Shown piece by piece: positions 17,072-24,652 of a stretch of 64,000 bases of DNA; position 1 is the stretch's first letter; every line of letters starts with the position of its first letter. The translations under genes were made by a program, and so were the position numbers. The DNA is from Clostridia bacterium (GTDB lineage: Bacteria; Bacillota; Clostridia; TANB77; CAG-508): the NCBI GenBank assembly GCA_017934475.1, contig JAGBJN010000006.1:1-64000 (forward strand). Direction: 5' to 3'. The notes under the pieces were generated by a model. It had not been told where the DNA came from, did not search any database, and saw only the letters and a list, made by a program, of their open reading frames with translations.

Positions 17072-18223
17072 ATGATGAAGAAAGTATTTAAGGTTTTAGG
17101 TATCATATTATTAGTGATTATTACTATTGCATTATGTGTTTATTTCTTTGTGTTACAATATCCAGAAATAAAGGAAAATCCCAAAGAAAATAAATGGTAT
17201 AAAGTATCAGATAAAGGAATGAAAGACTCTGAAGGAAATAGCTATCACGCATTATTTAAGAAAGGCAGTAGTAATAATGTTCTTGTATATTTTGCAGGTG
17301 GTGGGGTAAGTGTTAATGAAGAAATGGCAAAAGATGATACATATAACACAAAACTCGTAAAGCCTGATTATCTTGCAAATATAACAATGAATATGGGAGG
17401 ACTCGCAAGTGATGTTGAAGGAAGTCCTTTTAAAGATTGGAATATGATTTTGTTCCCTTATGCAACTGGGGATTTTCACGCAGGAACAGGAGAGTTTAAA
17501 TACACCGATAAAGATGGCAAGGAAAAAATACTTTATCATAATGGATACAATAATTATACTTTAGCAATGAAAAAAATAGTGCAAAAAGCAGGTATAGAAA
17601 ATCCAGACTCAGTTGTCGTTGCTGGATATAGTGCAGGAGGTTTTGCTACAGCACTTCTTTCTGATGATATTTTTACAAATTATTTTCCAAATGCAAAGAG
17701 CAAAAATGTATTAGTAGATGCCTCATTATTACTTAATGAGGATTGGCATAAAATTGCAACTAATGTATGGAAAACACCTAAAAGTATATCAGACAAACTT
17801 ACAACTAATAATCTAACACTAGATTGCTTGAAAGCATTAAATGAAAAATATGGAAATGATATACATTTGCTATTTGATTCTTCAACAAGAGATGGAGATT
17901 TAGCAAAAGTACAAAATTATTTTGATACTGGAGTTATGGATGTTAATGAAGAAAGTGCAGATGTATATCAGCAAATATTGAAAGAAACTATACCTCAATT
18001 TAAAGAAGTAAATGTTAATTTATTTATATGGGATGGTGTTGGCTGGTATGATGATACTAGAAATTTAACAGCACATACAATAATATCAACTCCTGCCGTT
18101 TGGCTACCTTTTGAAGAGCAAAAAAAATCTGTTGCAGAATGGCTAACTGACGCCATAAATGGAAAAATTAATGATTATGGAATTGATTTAGTAAATAAAG
18201 ACTATCCTAAAACAGAAAAATAA
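17072..18223 (+). CDS. Pectin-acetylesterase/Notum-like alpha/beta hydrolase, membrane anchored
   Basis: 383 aa; the start at 17,072 (or the adjacent 17,075) follows AAGGAGGGAG. One N-terminal hydrophobic anchor (about 8-27) sends the rest outside. VYFAGGGVS is the oxyanion loop, DWNMILFPYATGDFHAG the second family block, and VVVAGYSAGGFATALL contains the nucleophilic Ser. HTIISTP near the C-terminus is the likely His block. The family removes acetyl or acyl esters from polysaccharides or lipids. It is controlled by the divergent TetR gene and both lie between dif-like sites A and B. Confidence 0.82.
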   Translation: MMKKVFKVLGIILLVIITIALCVYFFVLQYPEIKENPKENKWYKVSDKGMKDSEGNSYHALFKKGSSNNVLVYFAGGGVSVNEEMAKDDTYNTKLVKPDYLANITMNMGGLASDVEGSPFKDWNMILFPYATGDFHAGTGEFKYTDKDGKEKILYHNGYNNYTLAMKKIVQKAGIENPDSVVVAGYSAGGFATALLSDDIFTNYFPNAKSKNVLVDASLLLNEDWHKIATNVWKTPKSISDKLTTNNLTLDCLKALNEKYGNDIHLLFDSSTRDGDLAKVQNYFDTGVMDVNEESADVYQQILKETIPQFKEVNVNLFIWDGVGWYDDTRNLTAHTIISTPAVWLPFEEQKKSVAEWLTDAINGKINDYGIDLVNKDYPKTEK

Positions 18224-18291
18224 TTATAAACAACCCCTTTAAGACTTAAAGTAGCAAGTTTAATGATTTGATACTTTTCTTATATTAAACT

Positions 18292-18319
18292 TGTTAACAA
18301 GATTTTGGTATTGTAAACA
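18292..18319. other. Dif-like site B
   Basis: Arms TGTTAACAAGA and TATTGTAAACA around the 6-bp centre TTTTGG; the arms are complementary at 9 of 11 positions. The right arm resembles the XerD-binding half of Firmicutes dif sites. The core is shared with site A. Confidence 0.6.
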
Positions 18320-18333
18320 AATTACATAATAAT

Positions 18334-18355
18334 AAGGTAGCAATTAAGCTACCTT
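18334..18355. terminator. Bidirectional terminator
   Basis: AAGGTAGC (18,334-18,341) and GCTACCTT (18,348-18,355) form an 8-bp stem at the end of the Spo0A-like gene. Confidence 0.6.
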
Positions 18356-19086
18356 TTATCATCTCTAAATTTCCATGTAATAGTTTCTAGGAATCTTGAA
18401 GGACTCATATCATTAAGAGTCTTATTTCCAAAAATAGAGCATATATAATCGTCGTTGGAGCTGCGCCTTGCAGATTCAATTACTCTATATATGCTCTTTC
18501 TTGCTGCTTCAGTAGAAATATTAAATTCCTTACTTATACTATAATAAATATTATTTATATGACCGCTTAATAAAAGAGGGTTAGAACTTGCAATTTGCAG
18601 GCTGACAAAGAAATGTTCAGTCGTAGGGGAGTATGGTTTTAACTCAAATTGGTTTATTAAATCAACATACAAAAATTTATTTTTGAACAAGTGAATGTTA
18701 GAAAGCTCAAGAATTGTAGCTTCTAAAACATCAGTTGCAACATTTTCAGAAAATATTCTATCTGGAATTTTAGATTTATATAATATATCTCGAAATTCTG
18801 GATCAGAAGAGATAATAATTAGTTTAATATTTTTATTTGCTATAATGGACATACTTCTAATTCTTTCAACTATTTCATAATTATTAAAGCTAACATTTAT
18901 TATATAAACATCTGGTAAAGAATTAACAAATACATTATAAATATCTTTATATTCAGTTATAAATATATCTTCATATTCATATTTACTGGCGTTCTCAAAA
19001 GAAGTTAAATTATGAAGTTTTGGCTTATGTAACAAGTTATCATAAACTAGAACTACTTTCTTCAATTTCCTTTTTATTCCTCTCAA
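18349..19086 (-). CDS. Spo0A-like regulator with degenerate receiver domain
   Basis: 245 aa. The C-terminal ~100 residues follow the Spo0A DNA-binding domain: SGHINNIYYSISKEFNIST, the recognition helix region EAARKSIYRVIESARR, then SIFGNKTL, in the order seen in Spo0A (ITKVLYPDIAKKYNTT, VERAIRHAIEVAW, SLFGYTV). The N-terminal ~125 residues keep a receiver-like pattern (PDVYIINVSF, LIIISSDPEF), but the phospho-acceptor Asp position reads Asn and the acidic pocket is absent. It is probably a phosphorylation-independent paralogue. Start uncertain: TTG at 19,086 or 19,065. Two 0A boxes lie upstream. Confidence 0.78.
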   Translation of the reverse strand: MRGIKRKLKKVVLVYDNLLHKPKLHNLTSFENASKYEYEDIFITEYKDIYNVFVNSLPDVYIINVSFNNYEIVERIRSMSIIANKNIKLIIISSDPEFRDILYKSKIPDRIFSENVATDVLEATILELSNIHLFKNKFLYVDLINQFELKPYSPTTEHFFVSLQIASSNPLLLSGHINNIYYSISKEFNISTEAARKSIYRVIESARRSSNDDYICSIFGNKTLNDMSPSRFLETITWKFRDDKR

Positions 19087-19106
19087 TATTTTATTGTTGA
19101 CACTTA

Positions 19107-19135
19107 CATTATATCACAAAAAGCCTTATAAATCA
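19107..19135 (-). promoter_or_regulatory. Promoter of the Spo0A-like gene
   Basis: On the minus strand TTGATT (19,135-19,130), a 17-bp spacer and TATAAT (19,112-19,107) form a near-consensus sigma-A promoter about 20 bp before the gene. Confidence 0.75.
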
Positions 19136-19156
19136 ATGGTTTCAGCCTCTCAAAAT

Positions 19157-19173
19157 TTCGACAAGGTTCGACA
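19157..19173 (-). promoter_or_regulatory. Tandem 0A boxes
   Basis: TTCGACA at 19,157-19,163 and again at 19,167-19,173 is the complement of the Spo0A box TGTCGAA. The 10-bp spacing is one helical turn, as expected for a Spo0A-type dimer. They sit just upstream of the -35 element, suggesting autoregulation. Confidence 0.65.
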
Positions 19174-19517
19174 AAAAATACTATTTTTTCTCATTTTTCT
19201 CCATAAAATATCATAATTTATCATAAATTATTATCATTTACTATCATAAAATCTAAAATAATTTGACATAAAATTGTACCAATTAGATGCCAAATATATG
19301 CCAAAATAATACCAAAAAAGACAATTTATTTTTCTTATAAATATAATAAAGTTATCATACTTTATTAGATAAATAATATGAGAGTTACTTCGGATGATTT
19401 TTAAGAAAACAACAGACCTACATAAGTTTAAAGGAAGTCTGAATTGATTCTCAATTATTTACTTTTACAAAATAATCTAATTGAATATTCAGCTTTAGAT
19501 ATAAAGCTTATGGGGTT

Positions 19518-19562
19518 AATATGCTCTGATGAACAATACTGTTTGTTAGAGCATATTTTTTT
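19518..19562 (+). terminator. Leader terminator (candidate attenuator)
   Basis: AATATGCTCT (19,518-19,527) pairs perfectly with AGAGCATATT (19,548-19,557), followed by a T run. It lies inside the 5' leader of the gene at 19,649 and 35 bp before a hairpin that covers its ribosome binding site. The stretch 19,174-19,517 before it is AT-rich with no gene seen. Confidence 0.7.
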
Positions 19563-19596
19563 ATTACTATTATTAGTTACAAATAGACCTAGAGCG

Positions 19597-19639
19597 CCTC
19601 CTAGTTGGCTTGAAATTCAAATTCAAGTTAATTAGGAGG
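19597..19639 (+). promoter_or_regulatory. Ribosome-binding-site-sequestering hairpin
   Basis: Positions 19,597-19,614 (starting CCTCCTA) pair with 19,622-19,639 (ending TAGGAGG) at 15 of 18 positions around a 7-nt loop. The AGGAGG used by the gene at 19,649 is completely buried in the stem. With the upstream terminator this is a two-step control of expression. Confidence 0.75.
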
Positions 19640-19648
19640 TTTATTTTT

Positions 19649-20017
19649 ATGAAAGAATATAAGTTAAATGAGAACGAGCAAAATTACTTAATTACAATAG
19701 TAGCTAATACTAAAAGAAAATATTTTACAAAGGAATTTAGAAGAAATGCAATAGCAAAGTTTGAACCATTAGATAATATTCAGGGACTTGAAACTTATTC
19801 TGAATTAGAAAAAGTAGAAAATAAATTTTATATGGATGAATTATTAAGAATCGCTAAACCTTATCTTACAAGAAGAGAAATGAACACACTAAAGAAAGCT
19901 ATTGAAAATGCTGATAATTATAAAGAATTTAAAAGTTATTTAAAACAGCACCAAAATTATGAATATAAGATCCTATCTAAAGTATTAAAAAAGATTGGAG
20001 GTATTATCAATGACTGA
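19649..20017 (+). CDS. Small protein of the integrative element, possible sigma-like regulator, 122 aa
   Basis: ATG at 19,649 lies 10 bases after AGGAGG; an earlier in-frame start would be inside the hairpin stem. All-helical, basic, with YFTKEFRRNAIAKFEPLDNI and YLTRREMNTLKKAIENADNYKEF. It overlaps the next gene (ATGACTGA). The pair resembles the small sigma-region-like/HTH regulators found on Firmicutes conjugative transposons, but this gene alone is not diagnostic. Confidence 0.6.
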   Translation: MKEYKLNENEQNYLITIVANTKRKYFTKEFRRNAIAKFEPLDNIQGLETYSELEKVENKFYMDELLRIAKPYLTRREMNTLKKAIENADNYKEFKSYLKQHQNYEYKILSKVLKKIGGIIND

Positions 20018-20195
20018 TGAAATTCTATTTAATAATTTTAATCTTACAAATGAAGAAATTGAATCTATTCTAAAACAGATGGACAAGTTTATTGATAACA
20101 ATTGCTTTGTAAATGGCAAATTTGATGAAGATTTAAAACAAGATATTTGCTTTAACATTTTTATAACATTATCAAAAAATCGAAAAAAATCTTAA
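20010..20195 (+). CDS. Conjugative-transposon-type HTH/sigma region 2-like small protein, 61 aa
   Basis: ATG at 20,010 follows GGAGGT and overlaps the previous stop. FIDNNCFVNGKFDEDLKQDICFNIFITL resembles the short helix-turn-helix proteins of conjugative transposons that carry a sigma region 2-like core (NGKFDEDL/Q followed by a hydrophobic helix). It is likely a regulatory partner of the upstream gene. Confidence 0.65.
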   Translation: MTDEILFNNFNLTNEEIESILKQMDKFIDNNCFVNGKFDEDLKQDICFNIFITLSKNRKKS

Positions 20196-20339
20196 AAAAT
20201 ATCTCCGTTTTAGATTGTCATGGACACCTTATTATTAGAAGGATATAAAAATTCTTCTGGTATGTTGCACATTGACAAGTAAATATACATTTGTTAGATA
20301 CAAATCTCTTACTGAAATTATGGGGCTTAAAATGTCTAT

Positions 20340-20580
20340 AATATACTGGAGTTTGCAACTTCAAAGAATCGGTAAGAGTGAAACACCTGCGTAGTCATAG
20401 TTCGAGCGTGAAATAATATTCTTATATTATGATCCGTCGCAAGCCTTGAGCGTAGGTTCGACAGAGTCGGACAAGTACCTGAAATAGCAAAATGTATTGG
20501 GGACAATACAAGGTGAACAAGTGGAGTAGTGTAGCAACCTACCATCTAATATATTCCCAGAGGTTAAGGGATGTCGAGGA
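20340..20580 (+). ncRNA. Candidate structured non-coding RNA (family unknown)
   Basis: A gene-free 490-bp gap (20,196-20,683) holds a segment richer in G and C than its surroundings and full of helices. ATAATAT TCTT ATATTAT is one hairpin near 20,415; TGTATTG and CAATACA around a GGGA loop form another near 20,500. GTAGGTT near 20,452 is complementary to AACCTAC near 20,535, a long-range helix; GTCG/CGAC enclose a further stem. No conserved ORF crosses it. It does not match tRNA, tmRNA, RNase P or SRP RNA, and I see no group II domain V. Confidence 0.5.
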
Positions 20581-20627
20581 CAAATATTAACTGTTATCCA
20601 TAAAAAATATAAATGAGTAAATATAAC

Positions 20628-20661
20628 AAATGTAGGAGGATCTAATAGTTCTCCTACATTT
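20628..20661 (+). terminator. Intrinsic terminator downstream of RNA candidate
   Basis: AAATGTAGGAG (20,628-20,638) pairs perfectly with CTCCTACATTT (20,651-20,661). The T-tract is short. Confidence 0.6.
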
Positions 20662-20683
20662 TAATATAAAGAAGGTATAAATT

Positions 20684-20875
20684 ATGTTAGATATTATTTC
20701 AATGACTATATTGATAATTTTTATGATGTTGTTCGGTATAATTACTATTTTAATTATTATCGGAGGAAATATGAACAAATCCGAAGAAGAACAAAAGAGG
20801 GAAGATGAAGAGCAAATACAATACATAAAAGAATACAATGAAAGAAAACAACTTAAGAAAAGATCAAAAAAATAA
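20684..20875 (+). CDS. Small single-pass membrane protein, 63 aa
   Basis: Start behind AGAAGG. Residues 4-28 are a strongly hydrophobic membrane helix; the rest is a highly charged helix (EEEQKREDEEQIQYIKEYNERKQLKKR). It lies alone between two hairpin terminators. No family recognised. Confidence 0.55.
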   Translation: MLDIISMTILIIFMMLFGIITILIIIGGNMNKSEEEQKREDEEQIQYIKEYNERKQLKKRSKK

Positions 20876-20885
20876 AATTGTCAAG

Positions 20886-20927
20886 GGTGTAAATTCTTTA
20901 AATTAAGGAATTTACACCTTTGTTTTT
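20886..20927 (+). terminator. Intrinsic terminator
   Basis: GGTGTAAATTC (20,886-20,896) pairs perfectly with GAATTTACACC (20,908-20,918), followed by a T-rich run. Confidence 0.85.
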
Positions 20928-20988
20928 ACTAAAGAAGATGTGCTAGATTGATGACAAATAAGAATATTTACAAGAAAGGAGATTAAGT

Positions 20989-22020
20989 ATGTCTTTTTTG
21001 AATAAGCAAAAAGAAAGCCCTGAATTCCTTAACAACTTTCTAAAATATAAAAGATACATTGAATCTGGAGCGCAAACATCAACTGATGAAACATATTACG
21101 ATTTAAAAACTCTATTCAGATTCGTCAAATTATTTTTGTACGACAATAATAAACTTAAAACAATAACTAAAGCAGAATTCAAAGTAATAGAAATAATTGA
21201 TGTAACAATAGATGATTTAGGCAAAATGAGAAGAACAGATTTAAGTGATTACATGTGTTTTCTAGCAAATACACTTGAAAACGATAGTAGAACTAGAAAT
21301 AGAAAACTTGCTTCAGCTAAAAGACTCTATGAGTATTTAGAAGTAAATAATATGATTAGCAGTAATCCTACTTTAAATATGGAATGTGCTAGAACTGATA
21401 AAAGACTTCCAGTACATTTAAGTCTTTCACAAAGCAAACAACTATTATCAAATACTATAAATTCAGATGTTAAACACAAAATAAGAAATTATGCTATTAC
21501 TTGTATTTTCTTAAATTGCGGTTTAAGACTTTCTGAATTAGTAGGAATAAATCTTTCTGATCTTAAAATTGATAATAGTGAAAAGACTATAAGAATACAT
21601 GGAAAAGGTAACAAAGAAAGAATCTTATATTTAGATGATGCTGTTTGTGAAGCTATTGAAGCATATTTAGAAGTTAGACCAAAAATCGGAAAAGATAATC
21701 CAGATTATAATGCTTTATTTTTAAGTTCAAGATATAAAAGAATTTCTCAAAGAGCGGTTCAAGTTATTATAAAAAACGAACTTAATGAATTATTTGAAGA
21801 TTTGGACGAAAACGAAAAGAAAAAATATCATACACATTCATTAAGACATACAAGCCCTACATTGCTATATGAAGAAAATGATGTAAATATTTTTGTTTTA
21901 AAGAAGATTCTCGGACACGAATCTTTAGAGGCAACTCAAATATACACTCATGTTTCAAATAAAAAATTAAAAGAACTTATGATGAACTTTAATATTTTAG
22001 ATAGAGAGGAGCAAACATAA
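20989..22020 (+). CDS. Tyrosine recombinase 1 of a tandem pair
   Basis: 343 aa, AAAGGAG upstream. An N-terminal SAM-like domain precedes a complete catalytic domain: Arg in NCGLRLSELVG, Lys in GKGNKER, HSLRH, ILGHE and Tyr in QIYTHVS. It ends exactly where the second recombinase begins (TAA then ATG, no gap), so the two are co-translated and may act as a heteromer as XerC/XerD or TnpA/TnpB of Tn554-type elements do. The small protein at 23,029 is the probable third component. Confidence 0.92.
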   Translation: MSFLNKQKESPEFLNNFLKYKRYIESGAQTSTDETYYDLKTLFRFVKLFLYDNNKLKTITKAEFKVIEIIDVTIDDLGKMRRTDLSDYMCFLANTLENDSRTRNRKLASAKRLYEYLEVNNMISSNPTLNMECARTDKRLPVHLSLSQSKQLLSNTINSDVKHKIRNYAITCIFLNCGLRLSELVGINLSDLKIDNSEKTIRIHGKGNKERILYLDDAVCEAIEAYLEVRPKIGKDNPDYNALFLSSRYKRISQRAVQVIIKNELNELFEDLDENEKKKYHTHSLRHTSPTLLYEENDVNIFVLKKILGHESLEATQIYTHVSNKKLKELMMNFNILDREEQT

Positions 22021-23004
22021 ATGAATACTGAACTAAAAACACCAAAATTTGTTGAGGAATTTGCTGATTATTTAGTAGCAATTAGAAATTTATCACAAGT
22101 ATATATTACTAATATGAAAGTTACTATTGAGCAATTTTTAGAATTTATAAACATACATAAATTTAAAAACAGATATGATTCTATAAATAAAATGAGCTTA
22201 AATGACATTAGAAGCTTAAATAATAGCGACATTTATAGTTTTATATTCTTTTTAGCAGAATCACACTATAAGAATAATTCCAGAGTTGTTAAAATAGAAC
22301 ATTTGAGAACTTTCTTTGATTACCTTTTTAGAATAGAACATTCAATTTTTAGAGAGCCATTCAAGAAAATAAACAGCGAAAGAAAAATTGATAAAAAATT
22401 ACCAAATTACTTATCATTAGATGAAGCTAAAAGGCTTATAGATTTATATAAGGATAGTACAAATCCTATTGAAATTAGAGATAGTGCTATGCTGCATATA
22501 TTTTTAAATTGCGGACTGCGACTCTCTGAAATTAGAAACTTAAATTTAGAAGACATTGATTTAAGAGATGATAGGTTTACGATTATAGGTAAAGGTAATA
22601 AAGAAAGAACAAATTACTTAAATGATATAACAAAAGAAGCTCTCCTTAAATATCTGAATATTAGAGATAATTCTCATGATAAAGAACGAAATAATCCATT
22701 ATTCTTAACTGATTATGGATTTAGAATGAGTGTAACTACAATTAAAAAGATTGTAAAACGAGCGTACAGAAAAGCTGATCTGGACGAAAATGTATATTCA
22801 GTTCATACTTTAAGGCATACCTGCGCAACAATTCTTTATAAAGCAGGCTGTAATATTAGAACAATTCAAGAAATACTCGGACATGTTCAAATTGATACAA
22901 CTGAAATATATACACACCTACACGATCAAGAAGTTATGGATGTTATGCTCAACCACCCATTAGCGCAATATAAAATGGCGGATGCTCTTGCTTATTGTGC
23001 TTAA
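22021..23004 (+). CDS. Tyrosine recombinase 2 of a tandem pair
   Basis: 327 aa with a complete active site: Arg in NCGLRLSEIRN, Lys in GKGNKER, HTLRH, ILGHVQ and Tyr in EIYTHLH. It is clearly related to recombinase 1 but divergent over the N-terminal domain, as expected for partners that bind different half-sites. It directly abuts recombinase 1 and precedes a 109-aa protein. The nearest dif-like site is at 24,248. Confidence 0.92.
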   Translation: MNTELKTPKFVEEFADYLVAIRNLSQVYITNMKVTIEQFLEFINIHKFKNRYDSINKMSLNDIRSLNNSDIYSFIFFLAESHYKNNSRVVKIEHLRTFFDYLFRIEHSIFREPFKKINSERKIDKKLPNYLSLDEAKRLIDLYKDSTNPIEIRDSAMLHIFLNCGLRLSEIRNLNLEDIDLRDDRFTIIGKGNKERTNYLNDITKEALLKYLNIRDNSHDKERNNPLFLTDYGFRMSVTTIKKIVKRAYRKADLDENVYSVHTLRHTCATILYKAGCNIRTIQEILGHVQIDTTEIYTHLHDQEVMDVMLNHPLAQYKMADALAYCA

Positions 23005-23028
23005 ATCAAATATAATAAGGAGGAACTC

Positions 23029-23358
23029 ATGAAAGAATTTGATGGAAATTTTGACACAAATAACATTCATTCAGTAGAATTAAATCTATTAGATGGACAA
23101 GTTGAAATTATATTAAGAGCTTTAGAGTTATATGGCTATAACCTGGATTATATGTTAAATAGTAATGATTCTTCAGATGACACTAGACAAGAAAAACTTG
23201 CTTTACTAAAATATACTTATGAACAAGTATTAGCAACTCAAGCAGAACAAATTGAAAGCAAGAGCAATAATACTGATAACATACCAGAGTTTGGTAAAAT
23301 ACTAATAAAAGACGGTATAAGAAATAATGAAGTAGAATTCAAATTACATGTTGGATAA
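23029..23358 (+). CDS. Small recombinase-associated protein, paralogue of prophage gene at 24,365
   Basis: 109 aa behind AAGGAGG. Residues 9-70 (NIHSVELNLLDGQVEIILRALELYGYNL) align with residues 5-65 of the inverted gene at 24,365-24,652 (HINYVDLHLLEGQVDLILESLQLYAFNF), including the later YTYEQVL / HTYEEIV segment. It is soluble and helical. Its position after two recombinases suggests an accessory factor comparable in place, not proven in homology, to TnpC of Tn554. Confidence 0.65.
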   Translation: MKEFDGNFDTNNIHSVELNLLDGQVEIILRALELYGYNLDYMLNSNDSSDDTRQEKLALLKYTYEQVLATQAEQIESKSNNTDNIPEFGKILIKDGIRNNEVEFKLHVG

Positions 23359-23568
23359 TATTTCAATTTTAGCAAAAAAGAGGAAGAGTAGGAGAGAGGG
23401 GCAGTTTTGAAGAATTGGAGATTTAATAATTAAATAAAAAATAAAATTTCAAAACTTATTCCAGAAAATCCTACAAAAATTTTTCTATATAAAATTTGCA
23501 GAACAAAATCATAAAAATAAAATTTATAATTAAAATTTAAAATTTTTGAAATTTTTAATTTATGAAAT

Positions 23569-23600
23569 TCAGATTTTAAATTTGTGCAATGTTAAATTTA
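23569..23600. repeat. Partial dif-like site (TTTGTGCAATGTTA)
   Basis: TTTGTGCAATGTTA at 23,581-23,594 matches the conserved right half of the three prophage-associated sites, but its left half does not match. It may be a decayed site. Confidence 0.4.
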
Positions 23601-23741
23601 TAATTTTATAATACGAACATTAAATATTAAAAACCGAACATTTGTATAAATTGAATTTTTACAATTTATAATGTATAATTTTTTAAATTTAAAAATCAGA
23701 TTTAATTATTAAACTAATTATATTATTTTATAAATTAAACA

Positions 23742-24154
23742 CTTCAAAATCGTTTTTAAGACATTTTTATATAAAACCTAACAAGTTATATGTTTAGATT
23801 TTAAATCTTAATAATATGACTTACAGCAAAATTTGTATAAATCTACTAAAATATTGATAAATTAAGCATTTCTGAAAATTGCTGAAAAATGGCTAAAAAA
23901 CGACGCACGAGAATCGATTTTAAGGCGTTTTTAGAAAAAAGTAATATAGTTACTTGTCTTAAAAATTAGCTAAAATAAGGATTTAAGCGGATTTCGAGAT
24001 TTTGATAAAAAATTATAAAGATACAATATAAAAATATAATAAATTATATAGAAATAATAATAGATCAGAATATAACTAATATAAGTACAAAATAATGAAG
24101 CTTCAGAATCGATTTTAAGAGGTTTTTATAAATAAGTAATGTAGTTTATTGTCT
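23742..24154 (+). repeat. Three degenerate ~50-bp direct repeats in an AT-rich gene-free stretch
   Basis: The 1-kb stretch 23,359-24,364 holds no gene. Inside it a unit recurs at 23,742-23,791, about 23,908-23,960 and 24,101-24,154. Each copy has a form of CTTCAGAATCGATTTTAAG, then a T-rich run, then AAGTAATATAGTTACTTGTCT or a variant. Spacing is about 165 and 195 bp. They lie between the recombinase trio and the prophage boundary and may be recombinase- or initiator-binding repeats. Confidence 0.6.
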
Positions 24155-24247
24155 AAATAATAGATGATAAAGTGCTAAAAGCGTTGATATAGCAATAGTT
24201 TGTAGGACACCAAGAGAGGTCGTCCATATATTTAACTCCTATTCCTA

Positions 24248-24283
24248 ATTGCGCAAAACTTTGATTTTGTGCAATGTTATATT
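24248..24283. other. Prophage left attachment site (dif-like)
   Basis: Arms ATTGCGCAAAA (24,248-24,258) and TTTTGTGCAAT (24,265-24,275) are complementary at 10 of 11 positions around the 6-bp centre CTTTGA. This is the 11-6-11 layout of a Xer site. Positions 24,257-24,283 match 34,031-34,057 with one mismatch. Confidence 0.75.
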
Positions 24284-24364
24284 TTATTATAAAAAGGAAT
24301 ATATATTCCCTGTTCTCATTATTAACTTATTTTTTATCATAACATTTTATAAATGTCAATATAA

Positions 24365-24652
24365 TTATGCAATTTTTTTATTAAAATATACTTTTTTTCT
24401 TTTTCTTTTATGTTCTAATTGACAATTTCCTAAAACATCATAATTTAATTTACAATTATTATATTTACTAACTATTTCCTCATATGTATGAAATAATAAT
24501 GAATTTCTTAAATCTTCTAAATCTGAATCCTTATCTATCGCCCACACTCTATGAAAATTAAAAGCATATAATTGTAAACTTTCAAGTATTAAATCAACTT
24601 GTCCTTCTAATAAATGTAAATCTACATAGTTAATATGGTCAGTATTAAACAA
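24365..24652 (-). CDS. Prophage protein paralogous to the recombinase-associated gene at 23,029
   Basis: 95 aa behind AGGAGGAA. The LLEGQVDLILESLQLYAFNF core matches the 109-aa protein outside the prophage. It is the gene nearest the left attachment site and faces out of the prophage. A role in integration or excision together with the nearby Xer-like recombinases is a reasonable inference. It has a basic lysine/arginine-rich tail. Confidence 0.65.
   Translation of the reverse strand: MFNTDHINYVDLHLLEGQVDLILESLQLYAFNFHRVWAIDKDSDLEDLRNSLLFHTYEEIVSKYNNCKLNYDVLGNCQLEHKRKRKKVYFNKKIA

Noticed and set aside
20340-20580. Group I or group II intron, tmRNA, RNase P or SRP RNA
   Set aside because: No domain V, no group I P7-type core, no tmRNA ends or tag frame, no RNase P or SRP signature stretches; kept only as an unknown structured RNA.
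23359-24364. CRISPR-like array in the AT-rich repeats
   Set aside because: Only three copies, about 50 bp long, degenerate, unevenly spaced, and no cas genes anywhere in the window.
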